Source: Adineta steineri (taxonomy: Eukaryota; Rotifera; Eurotatoria; Adinetida; Adinetidae). From it: 64,000 bases of DNA. The notes below the pieces were generated by a model that had not been told where the DNA came from, ran no database searches, and worked only from the letters and a program-made list of their open reading frames with translations. The first letter of the stretch is position 1. Each line of letters starts with the position of its first letter. The translations under genes and the position numbers were made by a program. Of the stretch, positions 22,301 to 34,400 are shown piece by piece. The stretch is taken from contig CAJNOI010000125.1 in the NCBI GenBank assembly GCA_905250115.1, positions 201,721 to 265,720 on the forward strand. Reading direction: 5' to 3'.

Positions 22301-25300
22301 ATCTTTTTTTTTTATTTTGGTTTGTACATTTTCAATGATATCACTCAAGAAAATATTGTAATTTTTCATGATTATTTCTGAACTATTGATATTTATTTTT
22401 GGTTCTAATAATGAATCATGAATAATTTGAAGAAGTTGAAATGGAATTTGATTTTCATCACTTGTTTTTAAATATTGATAAAAATATTGTTCTTCATCTA
22501 GATTACCAAATTTTAAGTCAATACTAAAACAATCTTGTGATATTATTTGTCTAAATTTCTTATCGATTCCATCCTCTGATGATATAATATCATCTAATTT
22601 TTTCCTTTTTTCGAATTTTGGTGAAACTTTTTCATACTCACTTAAGCTTTGAATTATTTCTTTTTTTAATTTATTGAGTAAATTCCAATTTTTTTCTGTC
22701 TTAGCATTTTGTTCAATCATATCATCAATTAGTTGTAATGCTGATTTATGTTCTTCTTCTTTTTCTTCTCTATATTCTTCAATCGATTCAATAAATAATT
22801 CTTTAAAATCATTTAATGCATCAGTTAAATCAATGTTATCATCAAGATTTGCAATTAATGACCAAAAATGAAAAAAATCTGGGTTGTAATCATCGAATTT
22901 TAAATAATAAATAACTTCTTCATTAAAAATCTTCAGACTTTTACTTGCAATCATTGATTCAATAAATATTTCAATATTCTTATTTTCATTGGTATTCGAA
23001 AGAATATTTTTACTTATTTCATTGTCTAAAAATTTTGAACAAACTGTTTTTAAATCAGCTTTAGCATCATAAGTTGTTAATAAAACAGTTAAGAACATAA
23101 AATAATTCACTTCTTTGATTGTTGTATAAGAATTGGTAGTTTTTACCAAAACTATGGGAACTTGAATATTTGTATAACTAAACATACGATTATCAATTCC
23201 GTCCTCTACAAAGAAACATTTGAAATTTGTTTTAAATTTTTCATTGAATTTGTTAATAAATTTCCCTTCGGACACGGATTCTTCTTGTAATTCACGATAG
23301 GTTTTTGTCAGAGTATTATCGTGCCATTTTAAATATTCTTCAACGTCATCTTCTTCGATTAAATGATAGAATAAACAATTGAGTAATGCATTTGCTGATG
23401 TATCTTTAAATAGGTAAAATCCAAGTGTTTCAAATTGATGTAATTTAAAATGAGATTTTGTTATTAAATTGAATATATGGGATAAACGCATTTTGTTTTT
23501 ATCAATAAACGCTACTTCATTATTTTTAATATTTTCTAATTTCAATAAATTTGATTTGAATTTTTCGACTTTTCGAAAAATTTTCTTATTAATCTTTTCA
23601 TTATATTTCTTACTTGCTAAATTAATGTAATGAATAGATATTTGTAGATTACCCTTCCATCGATATAAATATGATAATCGATAATAAATCACTGGATTAT
23701 AATCAGCATTCGTTTTTTGATATTTTAAAATATCTAACAATTCTAATATTTCAAGATAAAAGTAATGATTCTTTCGATAGATATTTGCTCGTTGAAATTT
23801 TAATTGAAGAATTCTTCTATTGATTTGATTGAATCGAGATTTTTCAAGATTTAAAAACGTCCGGAATTCTTTGACTGATCTTGATATTTCGCAAACAGAT
23901 TGAAAATGATCAGAATCTGCTTTACATTGAATTAAATTAAATCTTGTTTCTGGTAATAATTTTTGAAAATTTTCATCTAACTTTTTATATTCTTTTTCAT
24001 TAACTGATTCTAATTTTTTGAATAATTGAATTAATTTCAAAAAATTTGATTCTTGGTTGGTAATCTTGTCCAATAAACTTCTTAATAATTGTTTGAAATC
24101 AAAGTTTGATAAATGATATTTAAGTGTTGATGATTTCGTTGAATTGTTCTTGATTTTGATTATACTTTGTTGGCCATATTTTAATAGATTAATTAATTGT
24201 TCTTGATCATTAAACTTAATTTGGTATTCATTTTCTATTATACTGAAATGTAAGTATAACGATTTGTTTTGATTATTAGTAACTTTGACTTCCAGTATTT
24301 TATTACAGAATATTGATGATTTGTCATTTTTCTTTTCAGCAACACATCGCTGTAAATGAATAAGAATTTCAAATAAATCTTGTATTGGTCTAATGGCTTC
24401 CGTTAGTTTACTAAAAGTTTTATGTAAATGAAAGCCTTTTTCACAATTATTTAACTCATAGAATTTTAATAATTTTTGATATTGTGCTTCAAAGAAATAT
24501 GGATTAATTTGTAGGATATCATCATAGGATTTCATGGAAGAAGTATTATCTGTTGCAAATGCTTTTTTAAATAAATTTATGAAATTATTTTTATGAAATT
24601 GAACGTTTTTTTGATTTTCAGTTTGATTTTCATATTGAATGAAATCGTGTTTGGATTGATTGAAACAATTGAATTTTTCAAAATAACAAAAATTAAACAT
24701 TTTTGCCATATCAAGATAAATCAATGCTCGAAATTGGAATTTATTACTTAATTGAATTGTTGCTTGACGAATATCATCAGGAGTACTGTTATGGGACTTA
24801 ATAATAAATTCATCGATTGACATAGATTCATTAAGTAAGTCCATAGATTTTTTGAGATAAAGTTTTAAACTAGGCTTTTTCTCTTTGTAAGTTTTACTTT
24901 GTTCAAATAAACTTTCACTTTTTTCAACTAAGCCGCCAATACTTATAAGACAGTCTTCGGATTCAAAATCTTCATTTGAATTTGTGGTATTTTGATCGTT
25001 TAATTTACACTGATCACATATGAGTTTTTCGTTCCAAGTCTTTCCTTTAAATTGCCGAATAAAACAGGTTTTGATAAGTCTTTCCGAATCATGAATAATT
25101 TTGAAACTATCTTCATTAAAGAGTTTCAGTTGATCATATATAGACTGAATTGTTTTGTTTGATTCGATTGATTCTCGATTCTGTTCAGTTAAGGGTAATA
25201 TAGAATCTCTTACATATACTAAATAAGATTCTTTTAATAGATTCACATAATTACTTGCATGATCTGTATTGTCGATATAGGTAAAGAATAATTTGAAATA

Positions 25301-26305
25301 TGGTGTTTTTATTGGAACAACATTGTAAAGTTCCTCTAGACACTTGGCATAAAAAGTTTCACGTACAAATTGATAGATTAATGTTAATTGTTCTTCATCG
25401 CTATATAAATTATAATATTCATCATCTTCCAAACAATTAATGAGAGTATTTGATCGTGGAAGATAATCTTTCGATTCATTTAACACCATTTGAAATAAAT
25501 CCTTTCGAAATTGACATAAAAACATATGAAAAAAATGTCTAAATTGGAGATCATTTCTAAAATTTTGACGATATGAAGTTCTTAGTTGTTTTGTTAATTC
25601 TTTTTTGGATTGTTGGCTTGGTTCATAGAAATTCAACCAATTTTTAGAATATTGTTTTAATGCACATTGAAACGTTATTCGTTGTTTACATCTTTCCCGA
25701 TCATGTTCGTATTTAGATTGTATTTTGATAAAAAGTTCATGAAGTTTGCGTTGATGTCGTTTATAATAAATAGTTTCTAGTCGATCAAGTTTTTTGTTTA
25801 AAAATTGTAAATTTTCGGAAAGTTGTATCTTGAAACTCGATTGGCTATGAATTTCAATTTCGTTGTTTAAATTTAATTTTCTTCCAAAAAAACATTGATC
25901 AACACGAAAAATTGGAGGACTACTTTGTAAATGTTCATGTGTTTCAGGAACTGCGCTCGATTGTCTGTTTAATTGTTCTGCATAACTAGAAAAGTGTGGA
26001 GCTAAAATAATATTATCATCTGTTGTAATTGATTGGATTTTATCTACAAGAGATTTTAATTGATCTAATGTGGAACGAAAAGTTGGTATTGATTGATCAT
26101 CTATATCGTTCAATTGTAATGAATTGAGTTCGTTATTTAAAGATACAAGATTAGTGCAAATCGTTTCTTTGATATGCCCTAAATATAATTCTTCGTTCTC
26201 ATCATTGATTTCTTGTTTATTTTCTGCCAATATTTGATTCAAATGATTATTCAGTTCGAATAAAGTTTTCGTAATTGAATTAAGATCAGAATTCAATATA
26301 GGCAT
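19341..26305 (-). CDS. Giant SecA-like protein, N-terminal part with Gly-rich segment
   Basis: I start at ATG 26305. A strong 3' acceptor (TTTTTTAG, ending at 26311) lies five bases upstream, so the earlier in-frame ATG at 26380 is probably outside the mature mRNA. The frame runs about 2,320 codons into the 10-N gap without a stop. The product is long, helical and Asn/Lys/Glu-rich, with TPR-like stretches around residues 600-950. Residues about 1386-1560 (21630-22145) are a Gly-rich segment of GNGG, GKGG and G-x-y type, collagen- or polyglycine-like. A Ser/Asn-rich helical linker follows. No catalytic motif is visible. A GTATAT donor at 19366 and the TATATAG ending at 19298 define a possible 69-bp phase-0 intron spanning the gap. 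With it, this frame continues directly into the SecA-motor frame, giving one protein of about 5,955 residues. Otherwise the two are adjacent genes, both cut by the gap. Confidence 0.75.
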
Positions 26306-26576
26306 TCGATCTAAAAAAATGAAAAGTATGCAACTAAATAAAACGAAGTCTATGACATTTATAAATGCGATTTTATCCACTTCTCTCTCGTTTTTGAGAG
26401 TATAATCGCTTAATTGTTAAGAGTAAAGAACACACCATTGATTTCATTGTTTTTAAATTTATAAATGTTATATCTAAAATACTAAAAAAAATAACATGAA
26501 GCAAATTATTGAATAAATTACAAAGAAAAGAACTATTTAAATATGTTATTCTTAACAAATTACAATAAAAAACGAA
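26306..26576. other. Short spacer between the two SecA-like genes
   Basis: The 1,352-aa gene ends at 26577 and the giant gene begins at 26305 on the same strand, about 270 bp apart. The spacer carries the T-rich acceptor just before the giant gene's ATG. This close head-to-tail spacing fits an operon-like pair resolved by trans-splicing, or two very compact genes. Confidence 0.5.
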
Positions 26577-29500
26577 CTATTTTAATATGTTATTCTTAAC
26601 AAATTTTTGTAAATCTTCTAGGCTATATTTTTGCATTTCCAATTCGCTTAAAGTTTGCATTAATTCGGAGAATAAAAGCCATTTTAATCGAATATCCACC
26701 TTGTTTGAACTGAAATGATAGTGACGATAGAAATATTCTGTTAATTCATGAATTTTTTTGTTACGTAAATTAACCGTCACATCTGGAACTAAAGGAAATT
26801 GTTTACCTTTTCGAACAATAATCGAATAAGATCCTTTTTCATCTTGTCTTGCAGTTCGACCAAGCATTTGCGTATAAATATTTTCTCTCAATGGATAATA
26901 TGTTAAAATTAAATGTAAACCTTTTGTAATACTTTTATCTACTTTAATATCAGCACCACGTCCAATAATCCTTGTTGCTAAAGTAATAAGATCTAATTTA
27001 CCAATTTTACGAATATTTTCAGCAATATCATCCTCTTTTTTGATCTCAATTATTTCACGACCCTTTAAAAATGTGTTTTGAGCTCCAAGTAATTCTGTAC
27101 GTATACAATCATAATCTGACTTATCGTCCTCATTTTGTTTATATGAATCAGCAAAGATTAAAATTGGTTGTTCTTGATACCTTAGTTGAATTTCTTCTTT
27201 GATTGCATTTAAAAAATCATCAGTATTTCTAATAACTTTGCCGGGATCATTGACAAATGTTCTATTCTGTTGAGCATTTGTTGGACCAAAAAATGGTGGA
27301 ATATCATAATAATGTGATATTTTATTATCAAATAATCTTTGAAATTTACTTAAATGTTCTTTTTCTATACTTCCAGAAAAGCCAATAACTCGTTTAAATT
27401 GTGAGTAAAATACCAAAGCATCCAAATAATAATGAACAAATTCTGCTTTTTTGTACTGGTTTAAATGATTCAAACGAGATATACCTAATTTCACATCTTT
27501 TCCTAAACTATCTTGAAAAGACGTCTGTTGTTCATTACTACCTTCCGCTTTCGCTTTGGAGAGTTGGGTGTTCCACCATTCATCATAGATCTTAGAAAAT
27601 TCCGAATTACATTTGGCAATAAATGCTGCACCAAATAATTGTGTAAGATCTTCTTTCTTATCAAAACTTGTATTCCGATTTGTAATGTTCACATCAAATT
27701 CATGTAAATATTGAAATATTTCATCGGAATCCAATATCAAACTATCAAATTCATCCATAACTAATACAGTATCAGTGATATTCGGTAACGTAATTGATGT
27801 CCCATTTACTAATGTACTATATCCTTTTCTTCGTAAAACATCAAAATATGTGTTTAAATCAGTATAAATTACATCTTTATTAAAGAATTCTTCTGTTGAA
27901 CTTGTTGATGAACAATACATTGTTGCAATATTAAAATATTGATAATATTTTTGATAATTTCCATGATCTCGTTTAGCTAAATGATCATAACAAGTGATAA
28001 CAAAAACTTTGGGATTTGGTGCATTTCTATTCTTTTGAACAATTTGTCTTGCTGTTTCAGCTATTGTTAATGATTTACCCTGACCAGTACCAATCTTAAT
28101 AAATAAATTACTGTCCTTTTTTAATTCATCGGTTAAATAATCATGTATTAATGCTAATGCACCCACTTGATTGTGTTGTAAATATTTAATATTAATTAGC
28201 TCAAATGCTTTTTTATTGGTTTTAAAATTGTTTTCAATATCCTTTCGATTTTTTTTAATAATAGTGGAACCTATATCAGAATTTAACTTTTCATACCATT
28301 TGTCAAACTCCTCTTGTTTATAATGATGATAACAATATAAAAAGTAGATTTTATCACTAAATTCACTTGTATTTTTTGTCCAACAATCTAAATTATCGCA
28401 TACATTTCTTTTCATGAATGTATCAAATAATTCCAAAACTTCCGTTGTTGATTTAGTTGATTCAATAATTCTGGGAACTTGCTCCAATTTATAATTAATA
28501 AAATTATCAATAATTATCCTTGCATATTCGTTTCGGTTACTAAGGCTTTCTTCATTTGCTTGACTAAAACCATCTAAGATAAGATCAATTGATCGATTTC
28601 GAAGTTTTTCTCGAAGTTGTTTACTAATTTCAACATTATCACTTACATCATAAAATTCAATTAATTGTTTAACTGATTTATATAATTTATTAAATTCTTG
28701 ATTAATAAGATTTTTGTTTTTTAAGAAAACTTTTTTATCATTTTCTGTTGAACAGTTAAAAACTTTAAATAAAATCGACATAATAATTTCATTTGTGTTC
28801 TCATTATAATTTTCACTTCGATTATTATATTTTGGATCATCAGCTAATTTTGCTGATAAATAATATGGAATACTAAAGCCAGGAGTTAATTCTTGATTAA
28901 TATTAAATTCCATTCCAGACTTTTTTAAACGATTGAGAACTGAACCAAAATTTGAATTAAATTCACCTAGTCTTGGTAGAATTTTTGTTTTAGCATCCGG
29001 TATATGTTTTATTAAATCGATATTAAATGATTGAGCTAATCTTAAACAGATTTGACTTCCAAACTTTTGATGATCAAGAAACTTGTTTATAAAAGTTGCT
29101 TTTATATGAATCTGATCTTTTTCTAAACTGCATATAACCGATCTAACATTTTCCAAGCGAATTTCGAATGATCCAATATTAATCAAGAATTTAACAATTT
29201 CAATAAGATCATTTAATTTTGTACAAACATTAGCATTATCAATACATAAGAAATCTTTTTTTAATTTTGAAAGTTTATTTAGATGAATATCTTCTGGTTG
29301 ATAATCCAATGTATCATTATCTGCACATATATGAATATAAAATAAAAGTTGATTAAATTCCGAAAAACGATTGACATCATCTAAGTCTTGATATAATAAA
29401 GATTTGAAAAAATAATAATTAAAACAATATTTAACACTGATATATTCATCAGAAAAATCTAAGTTTGCAATTCGTTGACCATAAAGATCAGTCAAGATCT

Positions 29501-30635
29501 TATGAGTACCAATAGCATTGTTTTCATCAATAATTGATTCTCGTATCATGATCAGAGTAGATTTTTTCAAGGAAAAAAGTAAAAATAATACTTTAAATTT
29601 CGTTATTAGTTGTTTACAATTTTCTAATATATTTTCATAAAGAACATTGCCTTCTTTATTTTTCTTTGCCTCTGTAAGTTTTTGACTTTCAATTAAATAT
29701 AATTGAATACCTTTGTCATAAATGGATTTGACAACATCATTGTTTTCGACGAATTGTCTACATAAATCTTTAAAACTGTTGTCTTGTAATTTAAATACCA
29801 AGTTGCTTAACGATTTAGTACATTTTTTATTGGGTGATTTTTTAAACATTTCAATGAGATGTTTGCAATAAAGTTCAGATTCATTTGAGACACGTATGTA
29901 AACCATTTCATTTTTAACAAGATATTCAAGTAAAATTTCAGTTGAATAACCTCGATCAGTGATCATCTTTAATTTAATCAAGGAAAAATAAGTTTCAATA
30001 TCTGATGGTTTCGAATTCAATAATTTTGATTGTAGATTTTCTAATTTTGCACGATAGTTATTATCGTTAAGCATATTGTCTAATGATTCTCTAACATATA
30101 AGATATATTTAATAAAATAATCATAAAATTTTCTGATAATTCCTAGTTTCGCCTCATCATCGTCGGGCTTGTTGTGGTCAAAATTAATAAATTTTGGTAT
30201 TTTCGTTTCGATACCTCTGATAATTAAAGTACCAATTTCTTTTTTATTTTTAAGTCGAATTTGTTCTTCTATCAGTTCGTTAATTTCTTTTAATGTTTGA
30301 CCGTAATTTAGAAATAATTCATAACCTTGTCGAATTGTTGATATATGATAATTAATTACTAAGATTGTTCCAGGATCATGTATAGATTTGTTTATAGTAT
30401 TTTCAATTAGATTTTTAAATTTTTTCAATATTTCAAGAAATGCAGATTCTTGATCAATTTTTTTGCCTTGTCTTTCATATACCATGATCATATTCGGTAA
30501 CTGTGATAGTAAATATCGTACTGATTGAAGATTGGAAATTAATGTTTCCAATGTAGAATTTTTATTGGAAAATAATTCTTGCAGTTCCTGAACAATATGA
30601 ACTGTTTCGACGGATGATGCAGATGTCTGTACCAT
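26577..30635 (-). CDS. SecA-like DEAD motor protein (1,352 aa)
   Basis: An intronless frame starts at ATG 30635. An acceptor (ATTTTAG ending at 30642) lies six bases upstream, which fixes the start. Residues 1-830 are helical and unrecognised. The motor occupies about 830-1290: Walker A IGTGQGKS (G849-S855), TCYDHLAKRD, DEFD Walker B near 960, a GFSGSIE segment equivalent to the SecA GMTGT motif, ATRIIGRGAD, and MLGRTARQDEKG near 1256-1267. The RWSxGxHQ motif that marks the preprotein-binding domain of SecA, and is present in the giant paralogue, is missing; the stretch between the two half-domains is short. It also lacks the zinc tail and any membrane segment. It is therefore probably a soluble ATPase that has lost the standard client-binding domain. 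It lies just upstream of the giant SecA-like gene on the same strand and likely arose from the same acquisition. The substrate is unknown. Confidence 0.8.
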   Translation of the reverse strand: MVQTSASSVETVHIVQELQELFSNKNSTLETLISNLQSVRYLLSQLPNMIMVYERQGKKIDQESAFLEILKKFKNLIENTINKSIHDPGTILVINYHISTIRQGYELFLNYGQTLKEINELIEEQIRLKNKKEIGTLIIRGIETKIPKFINFDHNKPDDDEAKLGIIRKFYDYFIKYILYVRESLDNMLNDNNYRAKLENLQSKLLNSKPSDIETYFSLIKLKMITDRGYSTEILLEYLVKNEMVYIRVSNESELYCKHLIEMFKKSPNKKCTKSLSNLVFKLQDNSFKDLCRQFVENNDVVKSIYDKGIQLYLIESQKLTEAKKNKEGNVLYENILENCKQLITKFKVLFLLFSLKKSTLIMIRESIIDENNAIGTHKILTDLYGQRIANLDFSDEYISVKYCFNYYFFKSLLYQDLDDVNRFSEFNQLLFYIHICADNDTLDYQPEDIHLNKLSKLKKDFLCIDNANVCTKLNDLIEIVKFLINIGSFEIRLENVRSVICSLEKDQIHIKATFINKFLDHQKFGSQICLRLAQSFNIDLIKHIPDAKTKILPRLGEFNSNFGSVLNRLKKSGMEFNINQELTPGFSIPYYLSAKLADDPKYNNRSENYNENTNEIIMSILFKVFNCSTENDKKVFLKNKNLINQEFNKLYKSVKQLIEFYDVSDNVEISKQLREKLRNRSIDLILDGFSQANEESLSNRNEYARIIIDNFINYKLEQVPRIIESTKSTTEVLELFDTFMKRNVCDNLDCWTKNTSEFSDKIYFLYCYHHYKQEEFDKWYEKLNSDIGSTIIKKNRKDIENNFKTNKKAFELINIKYLQHNQVGALALIHDYLTDELKKDSNLFIKIGTGQGKSLTIAETARQIVQKNRNAPNPKVFVITCYDHLAKRDHGNYQKYYQYFNIATMYCSSTSSTEEFFNKDVIYTDLNTYFDVLRRKGYSTLVNGTSITLPNITDTVLVMDEFDSLILDSDEIFQYLHEFDVNITNRNTSFDKKEDLTQLFGAAFIAKCNSEFSKIYDEWWNTQLSKAKAEGSNEQQTSFQDSLGKDVKLGISRLNHLNQYKKAEFVHYYLDALVFYSQFKRVIGFSGSIEKEHLSKFQRLFDNKISHYYDIPPFFGPTNAQQNRTFVNDPGKVIRNTDDFLNAIKEEIQLRYQEQPILIFADSYKQNEDDKSDYDCIRTELLGAQNTFLKGREIIEIKKEDDIAENIRKIGKLDLITLATRIIGRGADIKVDKSITKGLHLILTYYPLRENIYTQMLGRTARQDEKGSYSIIVRKGKQFPLVPDVTVNLRNKKIHELTEYFYRHYHFSSNKVDIRLKWLLFSELMQTLSELEMQKYSLEDLQKFVKNNILK

Positions 30636-30642
30636 TGATATC

Positions 30643-31174
30643 TAAAATCATAATGAAAAAATTAATAGAATAGAATCAACATCGTGACAGATTTGCTAAT
30701 AACAAAAAGGAAATACTATGATCGATACTGATATGAAGATAGTAGTTGTAAGAACATACTTTAGTTTTTCCCAAAAACAAACACAAGAAATAAACAAGAG
30801 CGTTAATAGAATTCAAAAAAAAATTTTTTTTATCGTGGACTTTAATTTTTACTCTGTTATTGATAAAAGATTCTTAAGAGGTGTTCCACAAGAAAACCAA
30901 AGATTGGGTGTGGATGTGTGTTAAAGGGAGAATCAATCTAATGGATCAATACTGAAACGTCTGCTTTATTTTCCAAAACGCTTCAACATATATACTGAAT
31001 AGATCAAGAAAAATCCAACAACTGATAAGGGAAAAAACACCTGGACGCTATCAGAAGAGAACGTTTGAAAAATGCAAGTAGATGAAAAAACGAAAGGAGA
31101 AGTCCTATATATGTATAATATCTATACGACAAATAGAAAAGGAAAAATCCTATATATATATATGTCATCTATCC

Positions 31175-31219
<45 letters not shown>

Positions 31220-31439
31220 GAAAGAGAAAAGAAAAAAAAGATATATTTTAATGACGTTAACAGTGTGAGGGTTAAATAAGAACCACATTCACACGCTTGT
31301 GTATCACCTATTCCCAAGATCTCGTTTTTTTTTCATATTTGTTGCGCTCGAATATAAATTGAGCTGAACCTGTTGGTATATGAACGGTTTGTCTCATGTT
31401 TTTATTAACTCTAGTTGAAACATTAATTGTGAAAATACT
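30643..31439. other. Intergenic with microsatellite and telomere-like motifs
   Basis: 5' flank of the 1,352-aa gene. It holds isolated GGGTGTGGATGTGTG (about 30905) and GTGAGGG / CCACATTCACAC (about 31263-31297) motifs, two loose repeats of a TCCTATATATATAT-type unit (about 31100-31165) and a GAAA/GA microsatellite. No gene is supported. Confidence 0.5.
31177..31238. repeat. GAAA and GA microsatellite
   Basis: Several GAAA units run into about ten GA dinucleotides and then an A/G-rich tail. Confidence 0.9.
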
Positions 31440-34400
31440 TTTAAGATCTTTAATTAACGCATACAAGCCTTTATTTTGTCGACAGGGATCATTTTTTGTT
31501 TTGTACTGTTGTTCACTTTTTTTCTAATTTAGAAGCTAAAGCACCACGTTTAATACCAATTTTCAATTTTTCCATGACAGTATATACGAAGTGTTTCATT
31601 ATAGAAGTGGATGGTTCAGCTAGATTATTACCATCTGATATTTTAATATCACTGTTCTTTGATTTTTTCGTTAGACCATCTAATATTTTTCTTTGCTTAT
31701 CAATAGATGTACCACCAAAACCACATTGTGATATATAATAACGATGATAACCATTTTCACTTATATTTCCAATCTGTTAATTAGTTCTAATTTGGTTTGC
31801 AGTTTCTTTTCGAATGTTATTCAAACTGGATCAACTGATATTATCATCTTTTGTTCCCATAATTGCATGTATTAAACAATTATTGTCATTATTATTCATT
31901 GAATTTTTATCGATTTTTTCTGATGAAAGAAAATGACCAAATGTATTTTTTCCATCACTATGAATAAAATCAATCAGAATACAATCTTTATCATGAATAT
32001 TATTCTTATTCCAACTATCTGGACAAATTAAATGAGGAATAGTTGTTCCGCCAACATTATTTATTTTAATTGGTCTTCCTGAAATATATGTCGTCGCATG
32101 AATACAAATCATATCCATTGGTCTACCTTCTTCAATAATACTTGCAACTAAATTTGGATCTTTTGTTTTTGTCATTATAATTAATAATTTCTTATTATAT
32201 TTATTTGTTATTTCATTTAAAATACGTTTGGTATTTAAATTTTCCTTGTGCTGTTCATATTGTTTTTTATTTTCTTGAAATTTTTTCCATAATAAATTAT
32301 CTTTATGACGTTGATGGTATTTTTGTGCAGTTTTACCATTTTTTCTTAATAATTTATTAGTACATTTATTTAAAACTGATTCATCCAATTTTGTTCTAAT
32401 ATCAGTGTCGATTTTAGTTTCTAATGATTCAGTCCATTGTTCAGTTGTTTGTTCAATAAGTTTATTCAAATCATTTTCATTAGTATTTATTGAAGTTGAC
32501 TCAGTTGTATTTTGACATTCTTTTGCTTTTTCTTCCAGTTGTTCTAATTTATTGTTTAGAAAACATGTTGTTTCTGTACAAATCTTACCTAATGCCACAA
32601 TATATGCACCATTTGTCATAGTAGTATTATATGCTGATGTTAATGTTGTTGCTAATATTGTCCACTTATTTGAAAGATTAATATCATTCATTTTACCTAA
32701 AACAGTACTTATTCCTTCTGATATGATATTCATTATATTTTTAATCTATTTAAAAACTTGACTATACCATGCATCAGTATTATCCTTTTGATTTATTTCT
32801 GTTAACCATTTTTGTGTTAATGCAAGACCATATTCTTGATAATTTTTTTTTAAGGTTCATTGATTCGATCTTTTTTCTCTTTAATTGATTTCCCGTTTTT
32901 AAAAATAATTAATTAATAATTTTACCACAATAATCTTTTAAGAATTTTTCAGATAGATATGATACTCCAGCATTAGATAATTCAAATGCGATTCCTTCTA
33001 TTAATTTTAAACCAATCCTGCAATAAACGTGTTTGAATAAATTGTTTGTTACACCTTCAAAAGTTGAACCACTTGCAGCCTTGATTAATTTATTAACAGA
33101 AAATTCAGCTAATTTTCCAGTTTATCCAACTAATTTTGATCCAAAACGATCAATACTGTAAAAATGATGCTTTTCATTCTATTTAGAAAATAATTATTCC
33201 ACTTAAAATGGCACGTTTAGTAGCATAAATTGCATAAAATATATCATTTATTTCCTCTGATATTAAACCGGATGCTATATATAAGTACCTATACCCATAG
33301 TAAATAATTCAAGAAAACCACCTCCAATTATTTGTGTTATTCCTAATATAAATATAGCCGCGGTGTATAACAACATTTGTCAGGACCATTTTTTTTTCTT
33401 CAATACCAATAATTTGATCTAAACCATTAATTGAAAATATATTTAATTTTTGAATGTTTGAATTTATCGTCTCCATCAAAATTTTGTTCGATATTATCTA
33501 AATATGAATATGGCTTAGATAAATAATTTAATTTTCCAATTATATTTTGTAATGATTTTGAAATACTTTTAGAAATATCTTTTTTGCAGTCCCATACTTT
33601 TTGTGTTAATTTTTCTAATTTGTATCAATAATCATATAAAAGTAATTTTTGATATAAAGGAACATCAATTGCTTTATAATTATAATAAACTGGTTTGATT
33701 ATTAATGACAATTCAAGATCACATAAAAACTCTTTATATAAATTATATGGTAATTAATGTTAAGTTAATCGAATCGAAGTCTTCTGATTTCATTTGATAT
33801 AATATTTCTAGAATTTGAAGTTTATATAAAAATTTTGAATTTATAATAGAAATGATACGTTGATCTTGGAAATTATTTGTAAGAAGCATTTCAATATTTT
33901 GACCAATTATTTTTTGTTGAATAAGTTTATTGAAAATTTTTTTTCAATCATTTATATTTAAGTTTTCAGTTTCAAGAAAATCATTTAATGTAGTTAATGT
34001 AAATTGTTCAACAGGTTTATTTTGTAATTTATCAATATTATTAATTGTTGCTATTTTATTTGTATAAATAAAAGCTTCTTCTTATAAAATTTTATTATTT
34101 TTATCAAGAGATTTGTACACATATTTAAGATTTTTTGCATCAAAATTAACTTTTGAAAAAAATATTATTGACTTACTTTCTGGTTTAATTTCATTAATTG
34201 ATTTTAATTCTTTCCCGAGTTTATTAATAAATTCTTTTAATTGATAATTTTCAGTATTTGTTTCTACCATATTAACTATAATAAAGTCTTTTACATCTAT
34301 AATGAAATCTTGTTGAATCATTAATTGCTGAAAATGTTCACGATGTGGTATATTAAGATCTTCAAAATATTGTTTTAAATTATTTTCATTAATACAATCT

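Noticed and set aside
26373..26558. Small minus-strand gene between the SecA-like genes
   Set aside because: Low-complexity AT-rich frame in the spacer, overlapping the probable 5' region of the giant gene; no motif.
8369..30635. Bacterial contamination or symbiont contig
   Set aside because: Composition matches the flanks, no Shine-Dalgarno or bacterial gene density, eukaryotic-style acceptors precede the starts, and clear rotifer-type intron-bearing genes lie on the same contig.
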